Positions 8,302-16,829 of a stretch of DNA of 55,158 bases are shown piece by piece. Source of the stretch: Candidatus Rokuibacteriota bacterium. GTDB lineage: Bacteria; Methylomirabilota; Methylomirabilia; Rokubacteriales; CSP1-6. The position numbers and the translations under genes are program-made. Each line of letters opens with the position of its first letter. Within the stretch, counting starts at the first letter, position 1. Location of the stretch: contig JACQFL010000035.1 of NCBI GenBank assembly GCA_016200085.1, forward strand, positions 1 through 55,158, read 5' to 3'. The notes under the pieces were generated by a model. It was not told where the DNA came from. It made no database searches and was given only the letters and a program-made list of their open reading frames with translations.

Positions 8302-9234
8302 TCAGCCTCCGATCACGCGGGATGGCGAGAGGGGAAGCTCGGCGCCCAGCGCGCCGAGCAGGCCGTCGAGCTCCTCGAGGGTGCCGGCGTCGAGCCCCGG
8401 CGTCGGGGGGCGCACGTACGCGGAGCGGATCCAGCCGCGGCGACGCAGGATCTCCTTCCGGATCCCGATGGACGTGCCCGGCACCGAGCCCGGCTGGCTC
8501 TCGTAGCGGATGAGCGGCAGCCAGCGCTGGAACCGCGCGCGCGCCTCGGCCCGGCGGCCCACGACGAAGTCCTCGCGGATCGCCCGCAGGGCCTCCGGGT
8601 AGGCGAATCCCGTCATGGTGCCGTCGGCGCCGCGCCCGAGCTCCTCGAGGAAGGACACGCCGCCGAGCCCGCCGAAGATGGGGACGCGCCGGGCCAGCGC
8701 CGCGCGCAGGCGCGTGATCTTGGGCGGGACCGGCGCCTCCTCCAGCTTGACCGCCTCGACGGCGGGCAGCTCGGCGCAGAGGCGCGCGATGAACGGGGCG
8801 GGCATCGTGACCTGCGTCGTCACCGGCTCGTCCTGGACCACGACGGGCAGCCGCGCGGCGTCCGCCACCGCGTGGTAGTACTCCGCGACGGCCTCGAGGT
8901 TCCTCGTGCCCGCCGGCGGGGCGATCATGACCGCGGCGGCCCCGTGCTCGCGCGCGGTGCGCGCGAAGGCGGCGGCGAGGTGGGTGCCGGGGGCGGACAC
9001 CCCCACGGCGACGGGCACGCGCCCCGCGGCCTCCTTGACGACCGCGCCGACCACGCGCCGCCGCTCCTCGTCGGTGAGACGATGGGCCTCGCCCGCGATG
9101 CCCAGGATCGTGAGGCCGCTGACCCCGCTGGCCCGCGCGCACTCCACGAGACGGGGGAGGCCGTCCTCGTCGAGGGTGCCGTCGTCGGCGAACGGCGTGG
9201 CCATGATGTGGAAGACCCCCGACCAGTCGATCAT
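8302..9234 (-). CDS. Dihydrodipicolinate synthase/N-acetylneuraminate lyase superfamily aldolase
   Basis: This 310-residue TIM-barrel class I aldolase has the N-terminal ATPFADDGTLDEDGLPRLV, the GVSGLTILGIAGEAHRLTDEER segment and the Schiff-base lysine in VEAVKLEEAP. The tyrosine normally found in the YNxP motif is absent: the strand reads PVVVQDEPVTTQ. It is therefore unlikely to be true DapA and probably handles another 2-keto acid. ATG at 9234 follows ATGGAGGCCGCG, which fits a ribosome site and the family N-terminus better than the upstream ATG at 9276. It diverges from the dienelactone hydrolase gene. Confidence 0.85.
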   Translation of the reverse strand: MIDWSGVFHIMATPFADDGTLDEDGLPRLVECARASGVSGLTILGIAGEAHRLTDEERRRVVGAVVKEAAGRVPVAVGVSAPGTHLAAAFARTAREHGAAAVMIAPPAGTRNLEAVAEYYHAVADAARLPVVVQDEPVTTQVTMPAPFIARLCAELPAVEAVKLEEAPVPPKITRLRAALARRVPIFGGLGGVSFLEELGRGADGTMTGFAYPEALRAIREDFVVGRRAEARARFQRWLPLIRYESQPGSVPGTSIGIRKEILRRRGWIRSAYVRPPTPGLDAGTLEELDGLLGALGAELPLSPSRVIGG

Positions 9235-9246
9235 CGCGGCCTCCAT

Positions 9247-9276
9247 TTGTCGCCGTCGAAGACGACGCGCTATCAT
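9247..9276 (+). promoter_or_regulatory. Predicted promoter of the hydrolase/amidohydrolase pair
   Basis: TTGTCG (9247-9252), an 18-base spacer and TATCAT (9271-9276) lie 32 bases before the ATG at 9309, which has its own GGGAGG ribosome site. Confidence 0.5.
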
Positions 9277-9308
9277 CGCCCACCTTCACCCCCAACGGGA
9301 GGATCGTC

Positions 9309-10019
9309 ATGGCGCGCTGGGAGACCATCACCGTGGACGGGCAGCTGATGCGCGTGTACCTCGACGCCCCCGCCGGCGCGCGCCGCGCGCCCGCCGTCGT
9401 CGTGATCCAGCACGGACCGGGCGTCGACCGCTTCATCCACGACCGCGTCGAGCGGCTCGCCGCGCACGGCTACGTCGCCGCCGCGCCCGACCTCTACCAT
9501 CGCCAACCCCCTGACGGCGACATGCTGACGCGCATCGGACGCTTGCATGACCCGGAGGTCGTGGCCGACGTCGACGCCACCGTCGCGCACCTGCGCGGCC
9601 GGCGCGAGCCCGAGGTCGCCCACGTCGGCATCATCGGCTTCTGCATGGGTGGCCGCGTCACCTATCTCATGGCGGTGTCGCGACCGGACACGTTCAGGGC
9701 GGCCGGCGTCTTCTACGGCGGCAACATCATGAAGCCGTGGGGTGAGGGGCCCGCGCCGTTCGACCTCAGCGCGAAGATCGCCTGCCCGGTGGCCGGCTTC
9801 TTCGGTGCCGAGGACGCCAATCCCTCCCCCGACGACGTCCGGAAGATCGACGCCGAGCTGAGCCGGCTGGGCAAGCCCCACGAATTCCACGCCTATGCCG
9901 GCGCCGGCCACGCCTTCCTGAATTTCACGAATCCGGCCACCTACCGGGAAAGCCAGGCCGCCGACGCCTGGGACAAGGCGCTCGCGTTCCTCGCCCGCCA
10001 CCTGCAGGGAGCCCGATGA
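9309..10019 (+). CDS. Dienelactone hydrolase family protein
   Basis: This 236-residue alpha/beta hydrolase has the DLH-type cysteine nucleophile elbow GFCMGG, an acidic residue region GAEDANPSPDD and the catalytic histidine in AGAGHAFLNF. The N-terminal WETITVDGQLMRVYLDAP and VVVIQHGPGVD also fit. DLH enzymes open lactone rings in aromatic breakdown, but this broad family also hydrolyses other esters, so the substrate is open. GGGAGG precedes the ATG. The 3' end overlaps the amidohydrolase by four bases (ATGA), so the two are translated together. Confidence 0.9.
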   Translation: MARWETITVDGQLMRVYLDAPAGARRAPAVVVIQHGPGVDRFIHDRVERLAAHGYVAAAPDLYHRQPPDGDMLTRIGRLHDPEVVADVDATVAHLRGRREPEVAHVGIIGFCMGGRVTYLMAVSRPDTFRAAGVFYGGNIMKPWGEGPAPFDLSAKIACPVAGFFGAEDANPSPDDVRKIDAELSRLGKPHEFHAYAGAGHAFLNFTNPATYRESQAADAWDKALAFLARHLQGAR

Positions 10020-11344
10020 ATCGCGAGGCGCTCAGGGCGAGGCTGTGGCAGGCGATCGATCGGCGGGCGGACGACATCGTCCGGATCGGGGAGCGGATCC
10101 GGAAGACTCCGGAGCTGGGGTTCAAGGAGACGAAGACGGCGGCGCTGGTCGATGAGACGATGCGGGGCCTCGGCCTCCCGACGCGCACCGGTCTCGCCAT
10201 GACCGGCGTCCGCGCCGAGATCGAGGGCGGGCAGGGCGGCGGGCCGACGTTCGCGCTGATCGGCGAGCTCGACGCCCTCCGCGTGGCCGGGCACCCCGAG
10301 GCCGATCCCGTCACCGGGGCCGCGCACGCCTGCGGCCACAACGCGCAAATCGCGGGCCTGCTCGGCGCGGCCATGGCCCTCGCCGACACCGGCGCCATGC
10401 GGGAGCTCCCCGGGCGCGTCGTCTTCTTCGCGGTGCCCGCCGAGGAGGGCGGCGACCTCGAGTGGCGGGTGGAGCAGGCGCGGCAGGGACGGCTGGAGTT
10501 CTTCGGGGGCAAGTGCGAGCTGCTGCGGCTCGGCCAGTTCGACGACGTGGACCTCGCGATGATGATCCACACCACCCCGCGGCCGGAGGACGGCCGCGCG
10601 TGCGTGCCGCTGTCCAACAACGGCCGCTTCGGCAAGACCGCGCGCTTCGTGGGGCGCGCCGCGCACGCAGGCGGCGCCCCGCACATGGGCGTCAACGCGC
10701 TCTATGCCGCCCAGATCGCGCTGGCCGCGATCAACGCCGTGCGCGAGACCTTTCGCGACGACGACACCATCCGGGTCCACCCGATCCTCACCCACGGCGG
10801 CTCGCAGGTGAACGTCATCCCCGGCGAGGCGCGCATCGAGACGTACGTGCGGGGGCGGACGCTGGAGGGCATCCGGGACGCGAACGCGCGCGTCGACCGC
10901 GCCCTCCGGGCGGGGGCGCTCGCCCTCGGCGCGCGGGTGGAGATCGAGACGCTCCCCGGGTACCTGCCGCTGGCGTGCGACGCCACGATGGCGCGCATGT
11001 TCCGCGACAGCGCCACGAGCCTCGTCGGCGCCGAGCACTACCGCGAGATCGGCCACCGGACGGGCTCGACGGACATGGGCGACCTGAGCCAGGTGATGCC
11101 GGTGTTGCATCCCTACATGGGCGGCGCCCGGGGCACGGGGCATGCGGCGGATTACCAGATCAGCGACCCGCAGCTGGCGTACGTGGCGCCGGCCAAGGCG
11201 CTCGCGGCGATGGTGGTCGACCTGCTGGCCGACGGCGCCGGCGGCGCCCGCGAGGTGCTCGGGCGCGCGCGGCCCGCGATGACGCGGGAGAGCTACGTGG
11301 CCTTCCAGCGGAGCGTGGCCCGGCGCGAGGTGTTCGAGGGCTAG
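10016..11344 (+). CDS. M20-family amidohydrolase/peptidase (AbgB/HipO-like)
   Basis: This 442-residue di-metal hydrolase has the M20 motifs in order: GELDAL, AHACGHNAQI (metal His), VPAEEGGD (catalytic Glu pair), GRAAHAGGAPHMGVNAL in the dimerisation domain, and a C-terminal TGSTDMGDLSQ and GTGHAADY with the last metal ligands. Members cleave N-acyl or p-aminobenzoyl-amide bonds of small molecules. It overlaps the hydrolase stop by ATGA. The pairing suggests stepwise hydrolysis of one imported compound, which is inference. Confidence 0.9.
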   Translation: MNREALRARLWQAIDRRADDIVRIGERIRKTPELGFKETKTAALVDETMRGLGLPTRTGLAMTGVRAEIEGGQGGGPTFALIGELDALRVAGHPEADPVTGAAHACGHNAQIAGLLGAAMALADTGAMRELPGRVVFFAVPAEEGGDLEWRVEQARQGRLEFFGGKCELLRLGQFDDVDLAMMIHTTPRPEDGRACVPLSNNGRFGKTARFVGRAAHAGGAPHMGVNALYAAQIALAAINAVRETFRDDDTIRVHPILTHGGSQVNVIPGEARIETYVRGRTLEGIRDANARVDRALRAGALALGARVEIETLPGYLPLACDATMARMFRDSATSLVGAEHYREIGHRTGSTDMGDLSQVMPVLHPYMGGARGTGHAADYQISDPQLAYVAPAKALAAMVVDLLADGAGGAREVLGRARPAMTRESYVAFQRSVARREVFEG

Positions 11345-11352
11345 CGCAGGCA

Positions 11353-11369
11353 ACTAGTTAAAAACTAGT
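11353..11369. terminator. AT-rich hairpin after the amidohydrolase gene
   Basis: ACTAGTT-AAA-AACTAGT forms a 7-bp stem nine bases past the stop, followed by CTCTTTGTCC. It stands out in very GC-rich DNA. It may be a weak terminator or the trace of a REP-like element. Confidence 0.35.
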
Positions 11370-11435
11370 CTCTTTGTCCCCGCTCTGAATCACTCCGCCC
11401 TCTCGCGCCATCCCAAGGCGCGGAGGGAGAGAACC

Positions 11436-11798
11436 ATGATCGAGACACTGGCCGCGATGCTGATCACCGGCACCCTGGTCCTGGCCCCGCTCGCGTGGCG
11501 TGCCTGGCGCGATCGCGCGGAGGAGCACGCGCTGGCGGTGCGCGCCGACGTGCACAACGCCGTGGTGCGCGCGCTTCACGGCGAATCGCTCGTCGCCGTC
11601 GACGTGGAGCCTGCCACGCCGTGGCACGGCGAGCGCGTGGTGCTGTCGACACCCTCGGGCTGGGCCACGCTCCTCGAGCAGGTGTGGCCGCGCGTGATCG
11701 AGCGCGTGCCGCCCGGCGCCGAGCTGGTCGTGCGGCCCTTCGGTCCCACCGAGGCGGAGCTGATCGCCCAGTCGGGCGTGGTGCGTCCCGCCGCCTGA
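11436..11798 (+). CDS. Small membrane-anchored hypothetical protein
   Basis: A 120-residue protein. Residues 1-20 (MIETLAAMLITGTLVLAPLA) form one N-terminal membrane segment, followed by a basic WRAWRDRAEE and a soluble alpha/beta tail containing VVLSTPSGWATLLEQVWPRV. GGAGGGAGAGAACC ends at the ATG, a good ribosome site. No family is recognised. Confidence 0.65.
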   Translation: MIETLAAMLITGTLVLAPLAWRAWRDRAEEHALAVRADVHNAVVRALHGESLVAVDVEPATPWHGERVVLSTPSGWATLLEQVWPRVIERVPPGAELVVRPFGPTEAELIAQSGVVRPAA

Positions 11799-11863
11799 TC
11801 CGGGATCCGAACGCGCCGCCGGCCGTCAGCGCGGCCGGCGGCGCGCGATGCTATCCTCGACCC

Positions 11864-12283
11864 ATGCCTGCGCCACTGACCGACGAGACCAAGGCCCTCA
11901 TCCGTGGCGCGAACTTCGCCCACCTGGCCACGCTCATGCCAGACGGCTCGCCGCAGGTGGCCCCCGTCTGGGTGGACCTCGAGGGGGATCTGATCCTCGT
12001 CGGCACCGGCGAGGGCTCGCTCAAGGCGAAGAACACGCGGCGCGACGCACGCGTGGCTCTGTCGATCGTGAGCCAGGCCAACCCGTACGAGGAGGCGCAG
12101 ATTCGCGCGCGCGTCGTCGAGCGCCGGCCCGACGCCGACTTCCGCGCCATGGATCGCATCTCCCGCAAGTACACGCGCAAGGACTTCCCGTTCCGCACGA
12201 ACCCGGAGCAGCGCGTGGTCCTCGTCCTGGCGCCCGCGCGCGTCCGCTACACCGTCCTGCCCTTCACGCACACTCCCGCGTAG
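11864..12283 (+). CDS. PPOX-class (pyridoxamine-oxidase-fold) F420- or FMN-dependent enzyme
   Basis: This 139-residue split-barrel protein has AHLATLMPDGSPQVAPVWVD, LEGDLILVGTGEG, KAKNTRRDARVALSI and the C-terminal YTRKDFPF region of the TIGR03618-like PPOX family. These small enzymes bind F420 or FMN; the substrate is unknown. There is no ribosome site. Instead TATCCT (11852-11857) ends six bases before the ATG, so the transcript is probably leaderless. The longer frame upstream is a shadow of the preceding gene. Confidence 0.85.
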   Translation: MPAPLTDETKALIRGANFAHLATLMPDGSPQVAPVWVDLEGDLILVGTGEGSLKAKNTRRDARVALSIVSQANPYEEAQIRARVVERRPDADFRAMDRISRKYTRKDFPFRTNPEQRVVLVLAPARVRYTVLPFTHTPA

Positions 12284-12497
12284 CGTCCCGTTCCTCGTGA
12301 CCGCCGCTCGGCGGGAGCGGCGGGTCCGGTCACCGGCGTGGCCTCGACGGGGCAGCCTCCGTCACCCGTTCGCCTCACGATTCGGAATGTCACCGCTTGG
12401 TCGGGCGCGCTCCGCACGCTCACCTCGCACACCGTTCGGCTCGCCGCTGCAGCGGCTCACCTCACACTGCGGCGGCATTCACGGGCGCCAGCTGGTG

Positions 12498-13004
12498 CTA
12501 GGCGCGCGTGAGGGCGAGGTAGGCCGGGACCAGTAGCGCGGCGAAGGGGAGGCCGACGGGGAGGTCGGTCTCGTCGTACCAGCGTTCCTCGTGAAGGAGG
12601 TTGACCGTGCCCAGCAGGTGCCCGTCCCAGACCACCGGCAGGTTCAGGACGGAGGCGCAGCCCAGGGAGGCGATCAGGGCGTGGTCGAAGAACACCTCAC
12701 GGATGTCCGCGGCCGTGCGGCCCAGGTAGGGCTGATGGTCCCGGAAGAGGCGCTGCATGGGCGGCGTGAGGTTCAGCGGTTTCCGGCCGCCGACGGGATA
12801 GGCGGCGGGCTGGTTGGTGTAGACCCGCTCCGATTCGCCCGTGTCCTCGTGGTGCAGCAGCAGGGTGAAGAGCTTGTGGCCGAGGACCGCGGCGAGCGCC
12901 CGGTCGGCCACCGGGAAGACCGGCCGGGGCTGTCCCGGCGGCGCCAGCGCGGCGGCCACGGCGGTGAGGTGGGGGACGGGATCGGTACGGGGCTGCCGGC
13001 TCAT
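12498..13004 (-). CDS. Single GAF-domain protein
   Basis: This 168-residue protein is essentially one GAF fold: FTLLLHHEDTGESERVY, LGRTAADIREVFFDHALI, LGCASVLNLPVVWDGHLLGT and VNLLHEERWYDETDL follow the canonical GAF strand order. It probably binds a small ligand in the cytoplasm; no output domain is attached. The ATG at 13004 has no ribosome site but TAGCGT lies nine bases upstream, in line with a leaderless or short-leader transcript. The 214 bases between it and the PPOX gene (12284-12497) contain only a GC-rich hairpin. Confidence 0.75.
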   Translation of the reverse strand: MSRQPRTDPVPHLTAVAAALAPPGQPRPVFPVADRALAAVLGHKLFTLLLHHEDTGESERVYTNQPAAYPVGGRKPLNLTPPMQRLFRDHQPYLGRTAADIREVFFDHALIASLGCASVLNLPVVWDGHLLGTVNLLHEERWYDETDLPVGLPFAALLVPAYLALTRA

Positions 13005-13051
13005 CGCCGGCAGACGCTAGCACAACCCGGCGCGGGTCGGTCGGAAAGACG

Positions 13052-13258
13052 TCAGGCCGACGCGGCCTCCACGAAGATCCAGCAGTCGTCCTCCCTGCGG
13101 AGATCCTCGGCCAGTCGCGCAGGGATGAGGCCACGATGGAAGAAGTCACACATCAGCCGGTTCCCCTCGGCCCAGTTCTCGCCCAGCCCCGAATGGTGGT
13201 AGGGGCAGAGGGCGTCATCGCCCTGGATCTCGGCGCCGCAGTATCCACACCGGCTCAT
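13052..13258 (-). CDS. Small zinc-finger-like hypothetical protein
   Basis: A 68-residue protein with an N-terminal CGYC and a CPYHH that together could bind one zinc. A conserved-looking remainder follows (GENWAEGNRLMCDFFHRGLI), with charged LAEDLRREDDCWIF. The short spacing between the CxxC and CxxH pairs suggests a treble-clef or ribbon knuckle. No function is recognised. It lies upstream of the GAF gene on the same strand with a 47-base gap. Confidence 0.65.
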   Translation of the reverse strand: MSRCGYCGAEIQGDDALCPYHHSGLGENWAEGNRLMCDFFHRGLIPARLAEDLRREDDCWIFVEAASA

Positions 13259-13393
13259 GGCTCTATCCAGTCAACCTCCCTGGGATCGACCGAGTTCCAC
13301 CCCGGCGGCGGCCCGGTCCCATACAGGGATCGATCGGCAGCCAGCCGCTGGGTCGGAGAGGGGGAGTCCGGATCCGGGCGGCAGGATTTGCCG

Positions 13394-13480
13394 ATCGGGG
13401 GGAGCGAGCGCCGCTCCCCGCCCCGGCGTCCACGGTGGCTGGTACGCCTGTGAGGAGGATGGCGCCGGCGAAGCCGGCGC
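13394..13480 (-). repeat. Composite two-hairpin repeat, copy B
   Basis: In reverse orientation to copy A (4423-4523): stem GCGCCGGC with loop GAA (13462-13480), and the 13-mer ATCGGGGGGAGCG (13394-13406) pairing imperfectly with CGCTCCCC (13412-13419). It lies just past the livF stop, with hairpin 1 nearest the gene. The rest of 13259-13486 shows no gene. Confidence 0.65.
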
Positions 13481-13486
13481 TCGAAC

Positions 13487-14218
13487 CTACAGGCCGAGGT
13501 AGTACTTGCGGACCAGCTCGTGCTCGGCGAGCTTCTGGGTGCTCTCGCCCTCGAACTCGATGCGGCCGTGGACGATGACGTAGCCGCGATCGGCGATCTT
13601 GACGGCCTGGTTGAAATTCTGCTCGGCCATCAGCACGGTCAGGTCGCGCTTCTCCTTCAGCTCGCGGATCTTCGCGATGACCCGGGAGACCAGGATCGGC
13701 GCCAGCCCGACCGAGGGCTCGTCCACTAGGAGGATGCGCGGCGTGGACATGAGGGCGCGCGCGATGGCCAGCATCTGCTGCTCGCCGCCGCTCATGCTGC
13801 CGGCCAGCTGCTTCTGCCGCTCGGCGAGCACCGGGAAGGCCTCGAGGCAGAATTCGAGGTTGCGCGCGATGTCACGCCGGGCCTCCGCGCGGTACGCGCC
13901 GAGCAGGAGGTTCTCCCTGACCGTCAGGCGGGGCAGGAGCCGCCGGCCCTCGGGCACGAGCGTCACCCCCAGCTGCACGATCTCCTCGGGCCGCCGTCCG
14001 GCCAGGTCGAAGCGCCGGCCGTCGACCTCGAGGAAGATCTCGCCCGCGTCGGGCTGCACGATGCCCATGATGCACTTCATCAGGGTGCTCTTGCCGTTGC
14101 CATTGGTGCCGAGCAGGACCACCGTCTCGCCGTCCTCGACGTGCATCGACACGCCGTGCAGCACGCGCACGCCGCCGTAGCCGGCCTCCACGTCGCGGAC
14201 GACGATCCTATTCGCCAA
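13487..14218 (-). CDS. livF: Branched-chain amino-acid-type ABC transporter, ATPase LivF
   Basis: A 243-residue ABC ATPase: Walker A LLGTNGNGKST, Q-loop region LVPEGRRLLPRLTVRENLL, signature SMSGGEQQMLAIARAL, Walker B RILLVDEPSVGLAP and the switch region ending in MAEQN. VPEGR and the AEQN H-loop variant are typical of LivF. With LivG it powers uptake through LivHM. It overlaps livG by 11 bases and ends the operon, just before repeat copy B. Confidence 0.93.
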   Translation of the reverse strand: MANRIVVRDVEAGYGGVRVLHGVSMHVEDGETVVLLGTNGNGKSTLMKCIMGIVQPDAGEIFLEVDGRRFDLAGRRPEEIVQLGVTLVPEGRRLLPRLTVRENLLLGAYRAEARRDIARNLEFCLEAFPVLAERQKQLAGSMSGGEQQMLAIARALMSTPRILLVDEPSVGLAPILVSRVIAKIRELKEKRDLTVLMAEQNFNQAVKIADRGYVIVHGRIEFEGESTQKLAEHELVRKYYLGL

Positions 14219-14933
14219 GGTAGGCCCGCTCCACGGCCCGGTCGCTGACGACCTTGTCGGGCGGCCCCTCGGCGATCTTCTCGCCCGCGTCGAGGACGGC
14301 GATACGCTCGGAGAACCGCATGACCGCGCGCATGATGTGCTCGATCATGATGACGGTGGTCCCCGCGGCGTTGAGCCGGAGCAGGATCTCGAGGAGCTCG
14401 TCGACCTCGGAGCTCGAGAGCCCGGCCATGGCCTCGTCGGAGATCAGGAGGGCCGGCTTGGCCGCCATGGCCCGCGCCAGCTCGAGCTTGCGCATCTCGA
14501 TCTGGGTCAGCAGGCCCGAGATCGCCCCGGCCTTCGGGTCGAGCCCGACGCCGGCGAGGATCTCCATGGCCTCCACAGCGGGATCGCCGGCGCGGGCGCG
14601 CTCGCGCGCGGCGTACTCCAGCGTGACGCGCAGGTTCTCGAGCACCGTCATGGTCCCGAACGGCCGCGGGATCTGGAAGGTCCGCGCGATGCCCCGCCAC
14701 GTGCGCCGGTGCGCGGGCAGCGCGGTGATGTCCTGCCCCCGGAAGAAGATCCGGCCCTCGTCGTTGCGCAGCGTGCCCGAGATGCAGTTGATGAGCGTGG
14801 TCTTCCCGGAGCCGTTCGGTCCGATCAGGCCGAAGCGCTCTCCCGGCTGGACCTCCAGGCTGACGCCGCCGAGGGCCTGGAAGCCGCCGAACCGCTTGAC
14901 GACGTTCTCGACCCGGAGCAGCGGCTCGCCCAT
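14208..14933 (-). CDS. livG: Branched-chain amino-acid-type ABC transporter, ATPase LivG
   Basis: This 241-residue ABC ATPase has Walker A LIGPNGSGKTT, GIARTFQIPRPFGTMTVLEN (Q loop) and a Walker B-like ALLISDEAMAGLSSSE. The usual LSGGQ signature is replaced by SGLLTQIEMRKLELARA; a degenerate signature is tolerated in some LivG proteins of asymmetric pairs. The IEHIM H loop is intact. ATG at 14933 overlaps the livM stop (ATGA). Confidence 0.92.
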   Translation of the reverse strand: MGEPLLRVENVVKRFGGFQALGGVSLEVQPGERFGLIGPNGSGKTTLINCISGTLRNDEGRIFFRGQDITALPAHRRTWRGIARTFQIPRPFGTMTVLENLRVTLEYAARERARAGDPAVEAMEILAGVGLDPKAGAISGLLTQIEMRKLELARAMAAKPALLISDEAMAGLSSSEVDELLEILLRLNAAGTTVIMIEHIMRAVMRFSERIAVLDAGEKIAEGPPDKVVSDRAVERAYLGE

Positions 14934-15877
14934 CAGGCGCGGGTCCGGCGCGTCCCGCGCCGCAGGAGCCCCAGGATCCCCTCGGGGGCGAGCACCACGA
15001 ACGCGACGAGGACGACGCCCACGATGAGGAGATTGAGCTCGGAGGAGATCGTCACCGTCGCCAGCTGCTGGAGGGTGCCGAGGAGCACCGCGCCGATGAT
15101 GGGGCCCACCCAGGACGTCGTGCCCCCGACCATCGGCATGGCCAGGCTGTTCACGGCGTAGCTGAGGTTGAAGGCGGAGACGGGCTCCACGAACGTGATG
15201 TAGTAAGGGAACGGCGCGCCGGCGATCCCCATCAGGCAGCCGCTCACGGTCGTGGCGAGCAGCTTGAGCCTCAGGGTCGGCACGCCCATGCACTCGGCGG
15301 CCTCCTCGTTGTCGCGGATGGTCGCGAATCCCCGGCCGATCCGCGAGTGCTCGATGAACCACGCCACCGCGACCGCGCCCATGGCGAGCGCCGCCATCAC
15401 CACGAAGAGCAGCTGGACGTAGTTCGTGAACAGCGGGCCCGCGCTCGGCCGGATGATGCTGATCCCCTTGGCGCCCCCGACGTACTCCCAGTTGACCATC
15501 ATCGTTTCCAGCACGACCGCCAGCGCGAGCGTCGCGATGGAGAAGAACACCCCGCGCAGGCGCAGCGTGAGGTAGCCGATCCCGAATCCCAGCAGGCCGG
15601 AGACCAGGCCGCCCGCGACGATCAGCACCACGAGCGGGGCCTGCACCGCCTGGATCAGGAAGACCGACGTGTAGGCTCCGAGGGCGAAGAAGGCGCCCGT
15701 CCCGAAGTTCACGTACCCGGTGTACCCCCCGAGGATGTTCCACGCCGTGGCGAGCAGGACGTACTGGAGGATCCCGTAGGCGGCGAAGTACACGTACCGG
15801 TTGTCCACCGTGCGCGTGACGACGAAGGCGCCCACGATCAGCACGCCGGCCAGCGCCAGGAGCCACCGTGCCTGCAC
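14933..15877 (-). CDS. livM: Branched-chain amino-acid-type ABC transporter, permease LivM
   Basis: This 314-residue inner-membrane permease has about eight to ten hydrophobic segments. The family motif region GGYTGYVNFGTGAFFALGAY lies near residues 50-70 and IRDNEEAAECMGVPTLRLKL in the coupling region that touches the ATPases. The start is GTG, three bases after the livH stop; the 3' end overlaps livG. Confidence 0.93.
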   Translation of the reverse strand: MQARWLLALAGVLIVGAFVVTRTVDNRYVYFAAYGILQYVLLATAWNILGGYTGYVNFGTGAFFALGAYTSVFLIQAVQAPLVVLIVAGGLVSGLLGFGIGYLTLRLRGVFFSIATLALAVVLETMMVNWEYVGGAKGISIIRPSAGPLFTNYVQLLFVVMAALAMGAVAVAWFIEHSRIGRGFATIRDNEEAAECMGVPTLRLKLLATTVSGCLMGIAGAPFPYYITFVEPVSAFNLSYAVNSLAMPMVGGTTSWVGPIIGAVLLGTLQQLATVTISSELNLLIVGVVLVAFVVLAPEGILGLLRRGTRRTRA

Positions 15878-15880
15878 GCC

Positions 15881-16753
15881 TTACCTCCCGAACAGCCCGG
15901 CCGGCCGCACCGCGAGGACCAGCAGCAGGATCCCGAACGACACCGCCAGGGACCAGGACGGCCCGGAGAACGTGGCGGTCAGGCTCTCGGCGATGCCGAG
16001 GATCAGGGCGGCCGTCAGGGTGCCGCCGATGCTGCCGAGACCTCCGAGCACAGCGATCGCGAACACCCGCCCGATGTACGCCCGGCCGATGGAGGGCTCG
16101 ACGGGCGAGATCATGATGAGCAGCGCGCCCGCGACGCTGGCCGTGGCGATGCCGAGCCCGAAGGCGATGGTCTTGATCCGCACCGGATCGATCCCCATGA
16201 GCCTGAGGGCGAGGCTGTCCTGGGCCACGCCCTTGATCGCGCGGCCGTAGAACGTCCTCGACAGGAACTGGGTGATGGCCAGGGTCATGAGGAGCCCGAC
16301 CACGCACGGCACGAGCAGCCTGAACGCGATGCCGACCTCGCCGATGTGGATCGACCGGCCGATGTAGGGCGCCTCGATGAGGCGGTAGTCCACGCCGAAC
16401 TTCAGGAGCAGGGCCACCTCGATGATGAAGAGCAGCCCGAAGAAGAACACGAGCCCCCGCAGCGGCGACTCGCCCTTCCGCTCGAAGCTGAGGTAATAGA
16501 CCTGGTACACGACGACGCCGATCAGGAAGAACACCGGCGCGAACAGGACCCCCGAGAGCAAGGGGTCGAGGCCGTAGGCGTCGTTCAGGACGAAGGCCGC
16601 GTAGGAGCCGAGGATGACGAAGATCGGGTGGCCGATGTTGACCACGTCCAGGAGGCCGAAGGCGATCGAGATGCCGAGGCTGACGGCGGCGTAGAAGCCA
16701 CCGAGCAACACCCCGGCGACGAGGGCGTTCAGGAAGAGATCGAGCGAGAACAC
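15881..16753 (-). CDS. livH: Branched-chain amino-acid-type ABC transporter, permease LivH
   Basis: This 290-residue permease begins SLDLFLNALVAGVLLGGFYA and has the family segment SLGISIAFGLLDVVNIGHPI. AIKGVAQDSLALRLMGIDPV is the ATPase-contact loop, and GGLGSIGGTLTAALILGIAE follows near the end. It has roughly eight membrane segments. The GTG start follows GGGAAGGCGACTC. The 76-base gap to livK leaves room for an attenuating element but no clear hairpin was identified. Confidence 0.93.
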   Translation of the reverse strand: MFSLDLFLNALVAGVLLGGFYAAVSLGISIAFGLLDVVNIGHPIFVILGSYAAFVLNDAYGLDPLLSGVLFAPVFFLIGVVVYQVYYLSFERKGESPLRGLVFFFGLLFIIEVALLLKFGVDYRLIEAPYIGRSIHIGEVGIAFRLLVPCVVGLLMTLAITQFLSRTFYGRAIKGVAQDSLALRLMGIDPVRIKTIAFGLGIATASVAGALLIMISPVEPSIGRAYIGRVFAIAVLGGLGSIGGTLTAALILGIAESLTATFSGPSWSLAVSFGILLLVLAVRPAGLFGR

Positions 16754-16829
16754 GAGTCGCCTTCCCGCCCGGGCGGGCGGCGGCGTGCCGTGGGAGCGCG
16801 CGGCCGCCCGCCGGGACGGGGAGCGGGCG

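Noticed and set aside
12284..12497. Possible structured RNA between the PPOX and GAF genes
   Set aside because: A GC hairpin and loose CTCACCTC repeats are visible, but nothing beyond what 70 percent GC would give by chance.
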